Assembly (NCBI GenBank): GCA_029239415.1
Contig: JAQZAY010000115.1
Location: 1 to 10,519 of the forward strand
Direction of reading: 5' to 3'
From: Pseudomonas sp.
GTDB taxonomy: Bacteria; Pseudomonadota; Gammaproteobacteria; Pseudomonadales; Pseudomonadaceae
Length of the DNA stretch: 10,519 bases
Positions within the stretch are counted from its first letter, which is position 1, and each line of letters opens with the position of its first letter. Shown here in pieces: positions 1 through 7,849 of this stretch. A program made the translations under genes and the position numbers. The notes under the pieces were generated by a model. That model was not told where the DNA came from. It saw nothing but the letters and a program-made list of their open reading frames with translations, and did not search any database.

Positions 1-258
1 TACTCGCACCTCAAGTTCCGCCAGCACCTGGACCGTACCGGCCAGAAGCCGCTGTTCAAGGCGCTGTGGTATCCCTATGGCAACTACCTGTGCCTGGCCT
101 TCGTGGTGCTGATCCTGGGCATCATGCTGATGATCCCCGGGATCAAGGTGTCGGTGTATGCGATTCCGGTGTGGTTGGTGGTGATGTACGGCTTCTACCT
201 GCTCAAGAGCAAGCGCGGCTCGCAATCCAATGGTGCCGTGAGTTCGGTGGCTGAGTAA
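1..258 (+). CDS. aroP: Aromatic amino-acid permease, AroP-type (3' end only)
   Basis: Frame 1 is open from the first base to a TAA stop at 256-258, giving the last 85 residues of a protein whose start lies outside the window. They hold two hydrophobic membrane segments, around residues 32-52 (YLCLAFVVLILGIMLMIP) and 55-76 (VSVYAIPVWLVVMYGFYLL), then a short charged cytoplasmic tail. The pattern YPYGNYLCLAF...IPVWLVV resembles the C-terminal end of AroP/PheP permeases of the amino acid-polyamine-organocation superfamily, and is closer to AroP than PheP in the stretch before the last helix. Such proteins are inner-membrane proton symporters that import phenylalanine, tyrosine and tryptophan. 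Lying near phhAB and phhR supports this, since P. putida aroP2 is reported as part of the PhhR regulon. Substrate preference cannot be read from this fragment. It is convergent with the LysR gene, 40 bp away. Confidence 0.85.
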   Translation, partial: YSHLKFRQHLDRTGQKPLFKALWYPYGNYLCLAFVVLILGIMLMIPGIKVSVYAIPVWLVVMYGFYLLKSKRGSQSNGAVSSVAE

Positions 259-298
259 GGGCTGAGGTTCCTGTTGGCTGTACCGGCCGCAGCAATTC

Positions 299-1183
299 TC
301 AGATCTGCTCCAGCAACCATCCTCGAAACGCCCGCAGCGACGGCAGTGCCTCGTTGCGCGGCGGATACATCAGGTAGTAGCTGCGCTGGCTGGCGAATGG
401 CAGTCCGGCACTGAACAGTTCGCCACCCGCCAACTCCTCCGCCACCAGGATCCTCGGCACCAGCCCTATCCCGATCCCGGCCCGCACTGCCTGGATCAGG
501 TGCGACGTCAGCTCGAAGCTCGGCCCCAGGCGCATCGAACGATGGGGCAGGGCGTGATGGGAAAACCATTCGCCCCAGGCGTGCGGGTTGTTGGCCACGT
601 TGAGCAGTACCTGCCCGCTGATCCGCGCAGGCGTCCAGGGTTCGTCCTCCCGCGCCGCCTGCGGTGGCAGGATCACCACCAGTTCTTCGGCATGCAATCG
701 ATGACACACCAGCCCCGGCAGATCCCCGCTGGCCACGCCGATGGCGGCGTCGATCTCACTGGTGGCGAAGTTGATGGCCTCGATGCGCGAGTGAATGTGC
801 ACCAGCATGCCCGGGTGCGCCGCGTAGAAATCATGCAGGCGTGGCAGCAGCCATTTCGAGCCGAAGGTCGGCAAGGTGGCCAGGCGCAGCGTGCCGACCC
901 CGGACTGGTAGGCCAGCGCCTGCAAGGTCGCGCTGCGGATGCGCCCCAGTGCCTCGCTCAGTTCGCGCTGGTAGAGACGGCCTACGTCGGTCAGTTGCAC
1001 CTGGCGCCCCTCGCGGCGGAACAGGGTCAGGCCCAGTTGCTGTTCCAGCGCCTGCACCTGGCGGCTGACCGCGCTCTGGGTCAGTGACAGCTCGGCAGCA
1101 GCGCGGGTGTAGCTTTCATGCCGGGCGGCGGCCTCGAAAGCCAGCAGCAGCGACATCGACGGTGTCAGGTGGCGATAATTCAT
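299..1183 (-). CDS. LysR-family transcriptional regulator, GcvA-like
   Basis: The 294-residue product has the usual LysR length. The N-terminal winged helix-turn-helix is at about residues 10-66, with the recognition region TRAAAELSLTQSAVSRQVQAL (split here as TRAAAELSLTQ at 26-36 and SAVSRQVQAL at 37-46) and the FRREGR wing. From about residue 95 comes the periplasmic-binding-protein-like effector domain, opening with LPTFGSKWLLPRL, which resembles the GcvA/AmpR subgroup. The ATG at 1181-1183 is chosen because it includes the normal LysR N-terminus; no good Shine-Dalgarno precedes it, and an in-frame ATG ten codons in (1154-1156) would still keep most of the DNA-binding domain. It is transcribed away from the FAD/Fe-S oxidoreductase gene across 149 bp, the classic layout in which a LysR protein controls its divergent neighbour and itself. 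The effector is unknown; a 2-hydroxyacid is an inference from the neighbour. Confidence 0.9.
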   Translation of the reverse strand: MNYRHLTPSMSLLLAFEAAARHESYTRAAAELSLTQSAVSRQVQALEQQLGLTLFRREGRQVQLTDVGRLYQRELSEALGRIRSATLQALAYQSGVGTLRLATLPTFGSKWLLPRLHDFYAAHPGMLVHIHSRIEAINFATSEIDAAIGVASGDLPGLVCHRLHAEELVVILPPQAAREDEPWTPARISGQVLLNVANNPHAWGEWFSHHALPHRSMRLGPSFELTSHLIQAVRAGIGIGLVPRILVAEELAGGELFSAGLPFASQRSYYLMYPPRNEALPSLRAFRGWLLEQI

Positions 1184-1209
1184 TCATGAAAGTCATCGAT
1201 AGCGGCAGG

Positions 1210-1215
1210 ATTATC
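1210..1215 (-). promoter_or_regulatory. Possible -10 element of the LysR gene
   Basis: On the minus strand this reads GATAAT, five of six matches to the sigma-70 -10 hexamer. It would place a transcription start about 20 nt upstream of the LysR ATG. No good -35 lies at the right distance. The GTTTGC-N8-GCAAAC dyad starts two bases upstream of this hexamer, between -10 and -35, where a bound regulator would repress. Judged from sequence pattern only. Confidence 0.3.
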
Positions 1216-1216
1216 C

Positions 1217-1236
1217 GTTTGCCCTCATGCGCAAAC
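1217..1236. promoter_or_regulatory. Perfect dyad GTTTGC-N8-GCAAAC, candidate LysR operator
   Basis: The two 6-bp arms (1217-1222 and 1231-1236) are exact reverse complements around an 8-bp centre. The site lies in the divergent region, 33 bp upstream of the LysR start codon and 96 bp upstream of the oxidoreductase ATG, where LysR-type proteins normally bind. Its inner T-to-A spacing is 12 rather than the textbook T-N11-A. Arms and position are seen directly; binding by the adjacent regulator is inferred. Confidence 0.5.
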
Positions 1237-1318
1237 TACAGGAACATTGGCTCATTCGTCATCCGCGCCTGACCGATTCATGCCGCGTTGACAGGTTTTC
1301 CGTGAATTAGCCGATAAA

Positions 1319-1323
1319 AGAGG
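1319..1323 (+). promoter_or_regulatory. Ribosome binding site deciding the ydiJ-type start
   Basis: AGAGG stands 9 nt before the ATG at 1333 and 6 nt before an overlapping TTG at 1330-1332. Either could serve; ATG is preferred as the commoner start codon, and the choice changes the protein by a single residue. Confidence 0.6.
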
Positions 1324-1332
1324 CATCCCTTG

Positions 1333-4300
1333 ATGATCGCCCAGCTGCCGACCAGCGCACCCACCGCCCGCTACCCCGAGTTTCTCGAAGCCCTGCGCGC
1401 CAGCGGCTTCCGGGGCCAGCTCAGTGCCGCCTACGGCACCCGTACCGTGCTCGCCACCGACAACTCCATCTACCAGCGCATGCCACAGGCTGCGGTGTTT
1501 CCGCTCGATGCCGAGGATGTGGCACGGATCGCCGCACTGATGGGCGAGCCACGCTTCGCCACGGTCAAGCTGACCCCGCGCGGCGGTGGCACCGGCACCA
1601 ACGGCCAGTCGCTGACCGATGGCATCGTCGTCGACCTGTCGCGGCACATGAACAAGATCCTCGAGATCAATGTCCAGGAGCGCTGGGTGCGGGTCGAGGC
1701 CGGGGTGGTCAAGGACCAGCTCAATGCCGCGCTCAAGCCTCATGGCCTGTTCTTCGCCCCGGAGCTGTCCACCTCCAACCGCGCGACCGTCGGCGGCATG
1801 ATCAACACCGACGCCAGCGGGCAGGGCAGCTGCACCTATGGCAAGACCCGCGACCATGTACTCGAACTGCACAGCGTGCTGCTCGGCGGAGAACGCCTGC
1901 ACAGCCTGCCGATCGACGACCAGGCGCTGGAACAGGCCTGTGCCGCGCCTGGCCGGGTCGGCGAGGTATACCGCACCGCCCGCGATATCCAGGAGACCCA
2001 GGCCGAGCTGATCGAAAGCACCTTCCCCAAGCTCAATCGCTGTCTGACCGGCTACGACCTGGCGCACCTGCGCGACGAGCAGGGGCGCTTCAACCTCAAC
2101 AGCGTGCTGTGCGGCGCCGAGGGATCGTTGGGCTATGTCGTGGAGGCCAAGCTCAATGTGTTGCCGATCCCCAGATACGCCGTGCTGGTCAATGTGCGCT
2201 ACGGCAGTTTCATGGACGCCCTGCGCGACGCCAACGCCCTGATGGCGCACAAGCCGCTGTCGATCGAGACCGTGGACTCCAAGGTGCTGATGCTGGCCAT
2301 GCAGGACATCGTCTGGCACAGCGTCGCCGAGTATTTCCCTGCCGATGATGAGCGGCCGACCCTGGGCATCAACCTGGTGGAATTCTGTGGCGATGAGCCC
2401 GAGGAAGTGAACGCACGGGTGCGAGCGTTCGTCGCGCACCTGCAGGCCGACACCGCTGTCGAGCGCCTGGGCCATACCTTGGCCGAAGGCGCGCAAGCGG
2501 TGACCCGCGTCTATGCCATGCGCAAGCGCTCGGTGGGTCTGCTCGGCAACGTCGAGGGCGAGGTGCGGCCACAGCCCTTCGTGGAAGACACCGCGGTGCC
2601 GCCCGAGCAACTGGCGGACTACATCGCCGAGTTTCGTGCGCTGCTCGACGGCCATGGCCTGGCCTATGGCATGTTCGGCCACGTCGATGCCGGCGTGCTG
2701 CACGTGCGCCCGGCGCTGGACATGAAGGACCCGGCGCAGGCTGCCCTGGTCAAGCCGATTTCCGATGCGGTCGCCGCGCTGACCAAGCGCTACGGCGGCC
2801 TGCTCTGGGGCGAGCACGGCAAGGGCCTGCGTTCGGAATACGTGCCCGAGTATTTTGGCGCCCTGTATCCAGCGTTGCAGCGTCTGAAGGGCGCCTTCGA
2901 CCCGCATAACCAGCTCAACCCCGGCAAGATCTGCACCCCGCCAGGCAGTGCCGAAAGCCTGATCAAGGTCAATGAGGCCACCCTGCGTGGTGACCTCGAC
3001 CGCAGCATCGACGAGCGCGTCTGGCAGAGTTTCGCCAGCGCCGTGCACTGCAACGGCAATGGCGCCTGCTACAACTACGACCCCAACGACGCCATGTGCC
3101 CATCATGGAAGGCGACCCGCGAGCGCCAGCATTCGCCGAAGGGGCGCGCGTCCTTGATCCGCGAGTGGCTGCGGCTGCAGGGCGCGGCCAATATCGATGT
3201 GCTGGCCGCGGCACGCAAGCGCACATCGTGGATCAAGGGCCTGCCTGCGCGGTTGCGCAACAACCGCGCTCGCCAGCAAGGGCAGGAGGATTTTTCCCAC
3301 GAGGTCTACGAGGCCATGGCCGGCTGCCTGGCCTGCAAGTCCTGCGCGGGACAGTGCCCGATCAAGGTCAATGTGCCGGACTTCCGCTCGCGTTTCCTGG
3401 AGCTCTATCACGGTCGCTACCAGCGCCCGCTGCGCGACTACCTGATCGGGTCGCTGGAATTCACCATCCCCTACATGGCCTACGCCCCTGGCCTGTACAA
3501 CGCGGTGATGGGGTCGAAGTGGGTCGGCAAGCTGCTGGCCGACCAGGTCGGCATGGTCGACAGCCCGTTGATCAGTCGTTTCAACCTGCAGTCGACCTTG
3601 ACCCGTTGCCGCGTCGGCGTTGCCAGCGTGCCCGCCCTGCGCGAGCTGAGCCCTGCCCAGCGCAAGTGCAGCATCGTGCTGGTGCAGGATGCCTTCACTC
3701 GATACTTCGAGACACCGCTGCTGGCCGCGTTCATCGAGCTGGCGCATCGCCTGGGTCACCGCGTGTTCCTGGCACCCTACAGCGCCAACGGCAAGCCGCT
3801 GCACGTGCAGGGCTTCCTGGGCGCCTTCGCCAAGGCGGCGGTGCGCAACGGCAGCCAGCTCAAGGCCCTGGCCGAGTGCGGCGTGCCGCTGGTGGGCCTG
3901 GACCCTGCGATGACGCTGGTCTACCGCCAGGAATACCAGAAGGTCGACGGGCTACAGGATTGCCCGAAAGTGCTGCTGCCGCAGGAGTGGCTGGTGGACG
4001 TACTGCCCGAGCAGGCGCCAGCCGCTGCGGGCAGCTTCCGCCTGCTGGCACACTGCACCGAGAAGACCAACGTGCCGGCCAGTACCCGCCAGTGGGAGCA
4101 GGTGTTCGGTCGCCTGGGCCTGACCCTGGTCACCGAAGCCACCGGCTGCTGCGGCATGTCGGGGACCTATGGCCACGAAGCGCGCAACCAGGGCACTTCC
4201 CGGACCATCTTCGAACAGTCATGGGCAACCAAGCTGGACAAGCAGGGCGAAGCGCTGGCCACGGGCTATTCGTGCCGCAGTCAGGTCAAGCGCCTGGCGG

Positions 4301-4353
4301 ATCGCCAATTGCGTCATCCATTGGAAGTGGTGTTGCAGTATGCCCAGCGCTGA
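1333..4353 (+). CDS. ydiJ: FAD and Fe-S oxidoreductase, YdiJ/D-2-hydroxyglutarate dehydrogenase type
   Basis: The 1006-residue product is close in length to E. coli YdiJ (about 1018). In order it shows: an FAD-binding domain (about 50-270) with the pyrophosphate loop TPRGGGTGTNGQ at 81-92; a C-terminal FAD-oxidase domain with GHVDAGVLHVR (H450, H457), GEHGKG (E494, H495) and NPGKIC at 529-534; a ferredoxin-like region with C573, C579 and C589 in HCNGNGAC...MCP and CLACKSCAGQCP (C665, C668, C671, C675); and a C-terminal cysteine-rich region with HCTEKT (C908) and CCG (C939, C940), as in CCG-domain subunits of heterodisulfide reductase and glycolate oxidase. Family knowledge points to oxidation of D-2-hydroxyglutarate to 2-oxoglutarate, with electrons leaving through the Fe-S centres to a membrane or soluble acceptor. 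From memory, the P. putida orthologue has been tied to D-lysine catabolism. All key motifs are intact. Other D-2-hydroxyacids (lactate-like) remain possible substrates. Confidence 0.85.
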   Translation: MIAQLPTSAPTARYPEFLEALRASGFRGQLSAAYGTRTVLATDNSIYQRMPQAAVFPLDAEDVARIAALMGEPRFATVKLTPRGGGTGTNGQSLTDGIVVDLSRHMNKILEINVQERWVRVEAGVVKDQLNAALKPHGLFFAPELSTSNRATVGGMINTDASGQGSCTYGKTRDHVLELHSVLLGGERLHSLPIDDQALEQACAAPGRVGEVYRTARDIQETQAELIESTFPKLNRCLTGYDLAHLRDEQGRFNLNSVLCGAEGSLGYVVEAKLNVLPIPRYAVLVNVRYGSFMDALRDANALMAHKPLSIETVDSKVLMLAMQDIVWHSVAEYFPADDERPTLGINLVEFCGDEPEEVNARVRAFVAHLQADTAVERLGHTLAEGAQAVTRVYAMRKRSVGLLGNVEGEVRPQPFVEDTAVPPEQLADYIAEFRALLDGHGLAYGMFGHVDAGVLHVRPALDMKDPAQAALVKPISDAVAALTKRYGGLLWGEHGKGLRSEYVPEYFGALYPALQRLKGAFDPHNQLNPGKICTPPGSAESLIKVNEATLRGDLDRSIDERVWQSFASAVHCNGNGACYNYDPNDAMCPSWKATRERQHSPKGRASLIREWLRLQGAANIDVLAAARKRTSWIKGLPARLRNNRARQQGQEDFSHEVYEAMAGCLACKSCAGQCPIKVNVPDFRSRFLELYHGRYQRPLRDYLIGSLEFTIPYMAYAPGLYNAVMGSKWVGKLLADQVGMVDSPLISRFNLQSTLTRCRVGVASVPALRELSPAQRKCSIVLVQDAFTRYFETPLLAAFIELAHRLGHRVFLAPYSANGKPLHVQGFLGAFAKAAVRNGSQLKALAECGVPLVGLDPAMTLVYRQEYQKVDGLQDCPKVLLPQEWLVDVLPEQAPAAAGSFRLLAHCTEKTNVPASTRQWEQVFGRLGLTLVTEATGCCGMSGTYGHEARNQGTSRTIFEQSWATKLDKQGEALATGYSCRSQVKRLADRQLRHPLEVVLQYAQR

Positions 4354-4393
4354 GGAGCGCGGAGGAAGGGTGTGGCGGCGGTGATTCTGGACG

Positions 4394-4443
4394 GTGTGAA
4401 AGCGTGCTGACGGGGGTGTTCCAAAGGTCAGCCGTTTTCACAC
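4394..4443. repeat. Long imperfect inverted repeat, 17-bp stem
   Basis: Arms GTGTGAAAGCGTGCTGAC (4394-4411) and GTCAGCCGTTTTCACAC (4427-4443) pair over 17 positions: 16 Watson-Crick pairs, one G-U pair and one bulged T at 4405, around a 15-nt loop. It begins 40 bp after the ydiJ-type stop codon. No run of T follows on either strand, so it is not a textbook intrinsic terminator. It could stabilise or end the mRNA, or be a protein-binding dyad. Confidence 0.6.
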
Positions 4444-4628
4444 AATCGCTGGGGTGCGCGGTTATTCCTGTTCGGCGCTGGGTTTTTCGTCGCCATTGTG
4501 CTCGACGGATGGAGCATTTTCGGCATGGTGAGCGGCAACGGACTGCTCTTCAGGTTTCAGGCTTGGGAAGGGAAGATTCGGGATCTCATGCATCTCGTCG
4601 TTCCTCGCAAGTGAGAGAAATAGTAAGG

Positions 4629-4667
4629 CTGCGCCAGGCGCGTGAAGGCTTCGAAAAGCTGGCGCAG
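4629..4667. repeat. Perfect 9-bp inverted repeat, possible bidirectional terminator
   Basis: Arms CTGCGCCAG (4629-4637) and CTGGCGCAG (4659-4667) are exact reverse complements with 21 nt between them; the loop contains a small CTT-CGAA-AAG hairpin. It lies about 120 bp beyond the phhB stop on the minus strand and about 275 bp beyond the ydiJ-type stop. Neither side has a clear T tract, so termination is an inference from position and stem strength. Confidence 0.45.
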
Positions 4668-4784
4668 GATACAGCAGTCAGGATGACAGAATGGATTTTT
4701 TGCTGGACGCTGGTCGATTTCCGGGCGGATATCGGACGTTTACAGCCGACCTCGTTGTCTATGGCACCCTGCAATGCTCAATGA

Positions 4785-5141
4785 CTACTTGCGCCCTTCG
4801 GCGCTCATGGCGACCTCGTCCGTGCGCGCAGCCATGATGAAGTCATTGCGGTGCAGGCCCTTGATCGAATGGCTCCACCAGGTCACGGTCACCTTGCCCC
4901 ATTCGGTCAACAGCCCCGGATGGTGGCCCTCGGCCTCGGCGATCTCTCCAACGGCATTGGTGAATGCCAGCGCATGCTTGAAATTCTTGAACAGAAACAC
5001 GCGCTCGAGCTCCATGTGGCCGTCGCGGACCTCGATGTTCCAGTCCGGGATCTCGCGGATCAGCACTGCCAGTTCATCGTCGGTCACTTTCGGCGCGTCG
5101 GCGCGGCAGGCTTCGCAGTGGGCTTGATTCAAGGCATTCAT
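4785..5141 (-). CDS. phhB: Pterin-4a-carbinolamine dehydratase
   Basis: The 118-residue protein has the whole family fold. It dehydrates 4a-hydroxytetrahydropterin formed by phenylalanine hydroxylase to the quinonoid dihydropterin, so the cofactor can be reduced again; it acts in the cytoplasm. The signature EGHHPGLL at 71-78 (H73, H74) and WSHSIKGLH at 89-97 (H91) supply the catalytic histidines known for PCD/DCoH. The N-terminus HCEACRAD (C9, C12) is typical of Pseudomonas PhhB. ATG at 5139-5141 is chosen over an in-frame TTG four codons upstream: GGAA (5148-5151 on the plus strand) lies 6 nt before it, and the length then equals PhhB of P. aeruginosa. It follows phhA after 38 nt with no promoter visible, so the two are almost certainly co-transcribed under PhhR control. 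Confidence 0.96.
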   Translation of the reverse strand: MNALNQAHCEACRADAPKVTDDELAVLIREIPDWNIEVRDGHMELERVFLFKNFKHALAFTNAVGEIAEAEGHHPGLLTEWGKVTVTWWSHSIKGLHRNDFIMAARTDEVAMSAEGRK

Positions 5142-5179
5142 GATGTTTTCCAATTCGGTTCGTTATCGGGCGGCGCGGC

Positions 5180-5968
5180 TCAGGCAGCTGCCTTGGGTGG
5201 AAATTTCGGCGCGTGCAGGCCCATTTGCATGGCCTGGTGGACCATGCCCATGATGTCCTCGTGAGCCAGGTCGAACAGGCGCTTGAGGTTGGGCAGCACG
5301 AAGTACACAGGTTGCAGGATGTCGATCCGGTAGGGCGTGCGCATGGCCTCGAGCGGGTCGAAGACCTGGTGCTCGGGCTCGCTGGACAGGCTGTAGACCG
5401 TCTCCTTGGGCGAGGAGAGGATGCCGCCGCCATAGATCCTCTGGCCCTGGGGTGTTTCCATCAGCCCGAACTCGATGGTCATCCAGTACAGGCGCGCCAG
5501 GTAGACACGCTCTTCCTTGCTCGCCTTCAGGCCAAGCTTGCCGTAGGTGTGGGTGAATTCGGCGAACCAGGGGTTGGTCAGCAGGGGGCAGTGCCCGAAG
5601 ATCTCGTGGAAGATGTCTGGCTCTTGCAGGTAGTCGAGCTCTTGCGCTGTACGAATGAACGTGGCCACCGGAAAGCGCTTGCTGGCCAGCAGCTCGAAGA
5701 AGGTCTGGAAAGGAATCAGCGCCGGCACGCGGGCAACTTGCCAGCCGGTGGTCTGGCCCAGCATCTTGTTGATCTCGCCTAGCTGCGGGATGCGGTCATG
5801 GGGCAGGCCCAGCTGATCGATGCCATCCATGTATTCCTGGCAGGCCCGGCCTTCGAGCACTTTCAGCTGGCGGGTGATCAGGGTGTTCCAGACTGCATGA
5901 TCCTGCGGCGGGTAATCGATAAAACCCTGCGCATCGGGCTCGAGCGCCACGTATTGCGTGTGTTTCAT
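5180..5968 (-). CDS. phhA: Phenylalanine 4-monooxygenase (hydroxylase)
   Basis: The 262-residue protein has the full length of bacterial phenylalanine hydroxylases, which lack the N-terminal regulatory domain of the animal enzyme. It converts L-phenylalanine to L-tyrosine with O2 and a reduced pterin, in the cytoplasm, and opens phenylalanine catabolism through tyrosine and homogentisate. The non-haem iron ligands are in place: H121 and H126 in FHEIFGHCP and E166 in YWMTIEFGL, the same numbers as in the P. aeruginosa enzyme. Other family blocks include GWQVARVPALIP (75-86) and GGGILSSPKE (180-189). The start is well set: AGGAG (5975-5979 on the plus strand) sits 6 nt before the ATG. It is first in an operon with phhB and is divergent from its activator gene phhR, with PhhR-box-like sites between them. 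Confidence 0.97.
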   Translation of the reverse strand: MKHTQYVALEPDAQGFIDYPPQDHAVWNTLITRQLKVLEGRACQEYMDGIDQLGLPHDRIPQLGEINKMLGQTTGWQVARVPALIPFQTFFELLASKRFPVATFIRTAQELDYLQEPDIFHEIFGHCPLLTNPWFAEFTHTYGKLGLKASKEERVYLARLYWMTIEFGLMETPQGQRIYGGGILSSPKETVYSLSSEPEHQVFDPLEAMRTPYRIDILQPVYFVLPNLKRLFDLAHEDIMGMVHQAMQMGLHAPKFPPKAAA

Positions 5969-5995
5969 GCTGCTCTCCTGGGTGAAGGCTTTGTT

Positions 5996-6001
5996 GTTAT
6001 A
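5996..6001 (-). promoter_or_regulatory. Possible sigma-70 -10 element of phhAB
   Basis: The minus strand reads TATAAC, five of six matches to the -10 consensus, 27 bp before the phhA ATG, giving an expected leader of about 20 nt. The -35 zone is poor (AAGACT at 18-bp spacing, three of six), as is common for a promoter that needs an activator. I find no GG-N10-GC sigma-54 element in the phhA direction. This agrees with reports that P. putida PhhR works with sigma-70 at this promoter. Confidence 0.4.
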
Positions 6002-6088
6002 GGTTCACGCCGATACCCCAGTCTTGATCACTGATTGACGAGTGTGTACTGCCTCCGGATGCACGCTGCTCAGTGAATCGCCCACTTT

Positions 6089-6108
6089 TCGTAACGATAA
6101 CTTTACGA
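6089..6108. promoter_or_regulatory. PhhR/TyrR-box-like dyad, site 1
   Basis: The outer bases TCGTAA and TTACGA form a perfect dyad with 8 bp between. Read as a TyrR-type box it is CGTAAC-N6-TTTACG (6090-6107), nine of twelve matches to TGTAAA-N6-TTTACA. Its centre lies roughly 110 bp upstream of the candidate phhA transcription start. Literature on P. putida describes two PhhR sites upstream of phhA, so this is probably one of them. Confidence 0.65.
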
Positions 6109-6151
6109 AGGCGGCTTGCGTCGAGAAATCCGACCCGGCGAGAGGTGATTT

Positions 6152-6170
6152 TGGCAGATAATCTTTACGA
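6152..6170. promoter_or_regulatory. PhhR/TyrR-box-like site 2, half-site conserved
   Basis: GATAATCTTTACGA (6157-6170) repeats the right half of site 1, GATAACTTTACGA (6096-6108), in the same orientation with one inserted base and centres about 62 bp apart, near six helical turns. Only one half matches well: TTTACG is five of six, while the opposite half TGGCAG is three of six. It lies about 55 bp before the phhR start, so it may serve autoregulation as well as phhAB activation. Confidence 0.5.
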
Positions 6171-6225
6171 CTTTTCCATCCGCAGATGAAATAATCAGCT
6201 TCCAATCCTCTTTCCGAGCCCTTGC

Positions 6226-7785
<1,560 letters not shown>

Positions 7786-7801
7786 TGCGTGATTTCGTCG
7801 C

Positions 7802-7827
7802 GCGCCTCGTGCTTGTCGACGAGGCGC
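7802..7827. terminator. Stem-loop between convergent phhR and the DUF2790 gene
   Basis: GCGCCTCGT (7802-7810) and ACGAGGCGC (7819-7827) form a perfect 9-bp GC-rich stem with an 8-nt loop. It begins 16 bp after the phhR stop and ends 22 bp beyond the stop of the oppositely oriented small gene. The position suits a bidirectional terminator, but there is no T tract on either side. Confidence 0.55.
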
Positions 7828-7849
7828 CGTGGAAAGTGCGACTTGCAGC

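Larger units (their letters stand above)
4354..4784. other. Gene-free stretch between two convergent genes
   Basis: These 431 bp lie between the stop of the ydiJ-type gene and the stop of phhB. I find no convincing gene: the short ORFs lack recognisable domains, good start sites and Pseudomonas-like codon use. No phhC-type aminotransferase follows phhB, unlike the phhABC operon reported for P. aeruginosa. The stretch does hold two clear inverted repeats (4394-4443 and 4629-4667), listed separately, which may end transcription from either side. Confidence 0.6.

Noticed and set aside
259..298. Possible hairpin between the permease and LysR genes (GCTG...CAGC)
   Set aside because: The stem is only about 4 bp with no T tract; too weak to call a terminator.
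1288..1293. Perfect TTGACA -35 hexamer upstream of the ydiJ-type gene
   Set aside because: The only -10-like hexamer at a usable distance (GATAAA, 1313-1318, 19-bp spacing) abuts the ribosome binding site, so transcription would begin after it.
1252..3048. 598-codon open frame on the minus strand opposite the ydiJ-type gene
   Set aside because: It is a shadow of a GC-rich coding strand: composition is rich in Ala, Gly, His, Gln and Arg with no domain, while the plus strand carries intact FAD-binding motifs.
4586..4774. 62-codon minus-strand frame just after phhB
   Set aside because: It begins with TTG, has no clear Shine-Dalgarno, no domain and atypical composition, and it spans the 9-bp inverted repeat.
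3096..4784. 562-codon plus-strand frame running from inside the ydiJ-type gene through the spacer to phhB
   Set aside because: Most of it overlaps the real gene in another frame, and the spacer part has no recognisable domain or internal start with a good ribosome binding site. An open frame over 430 bp happens easily at this GC content.
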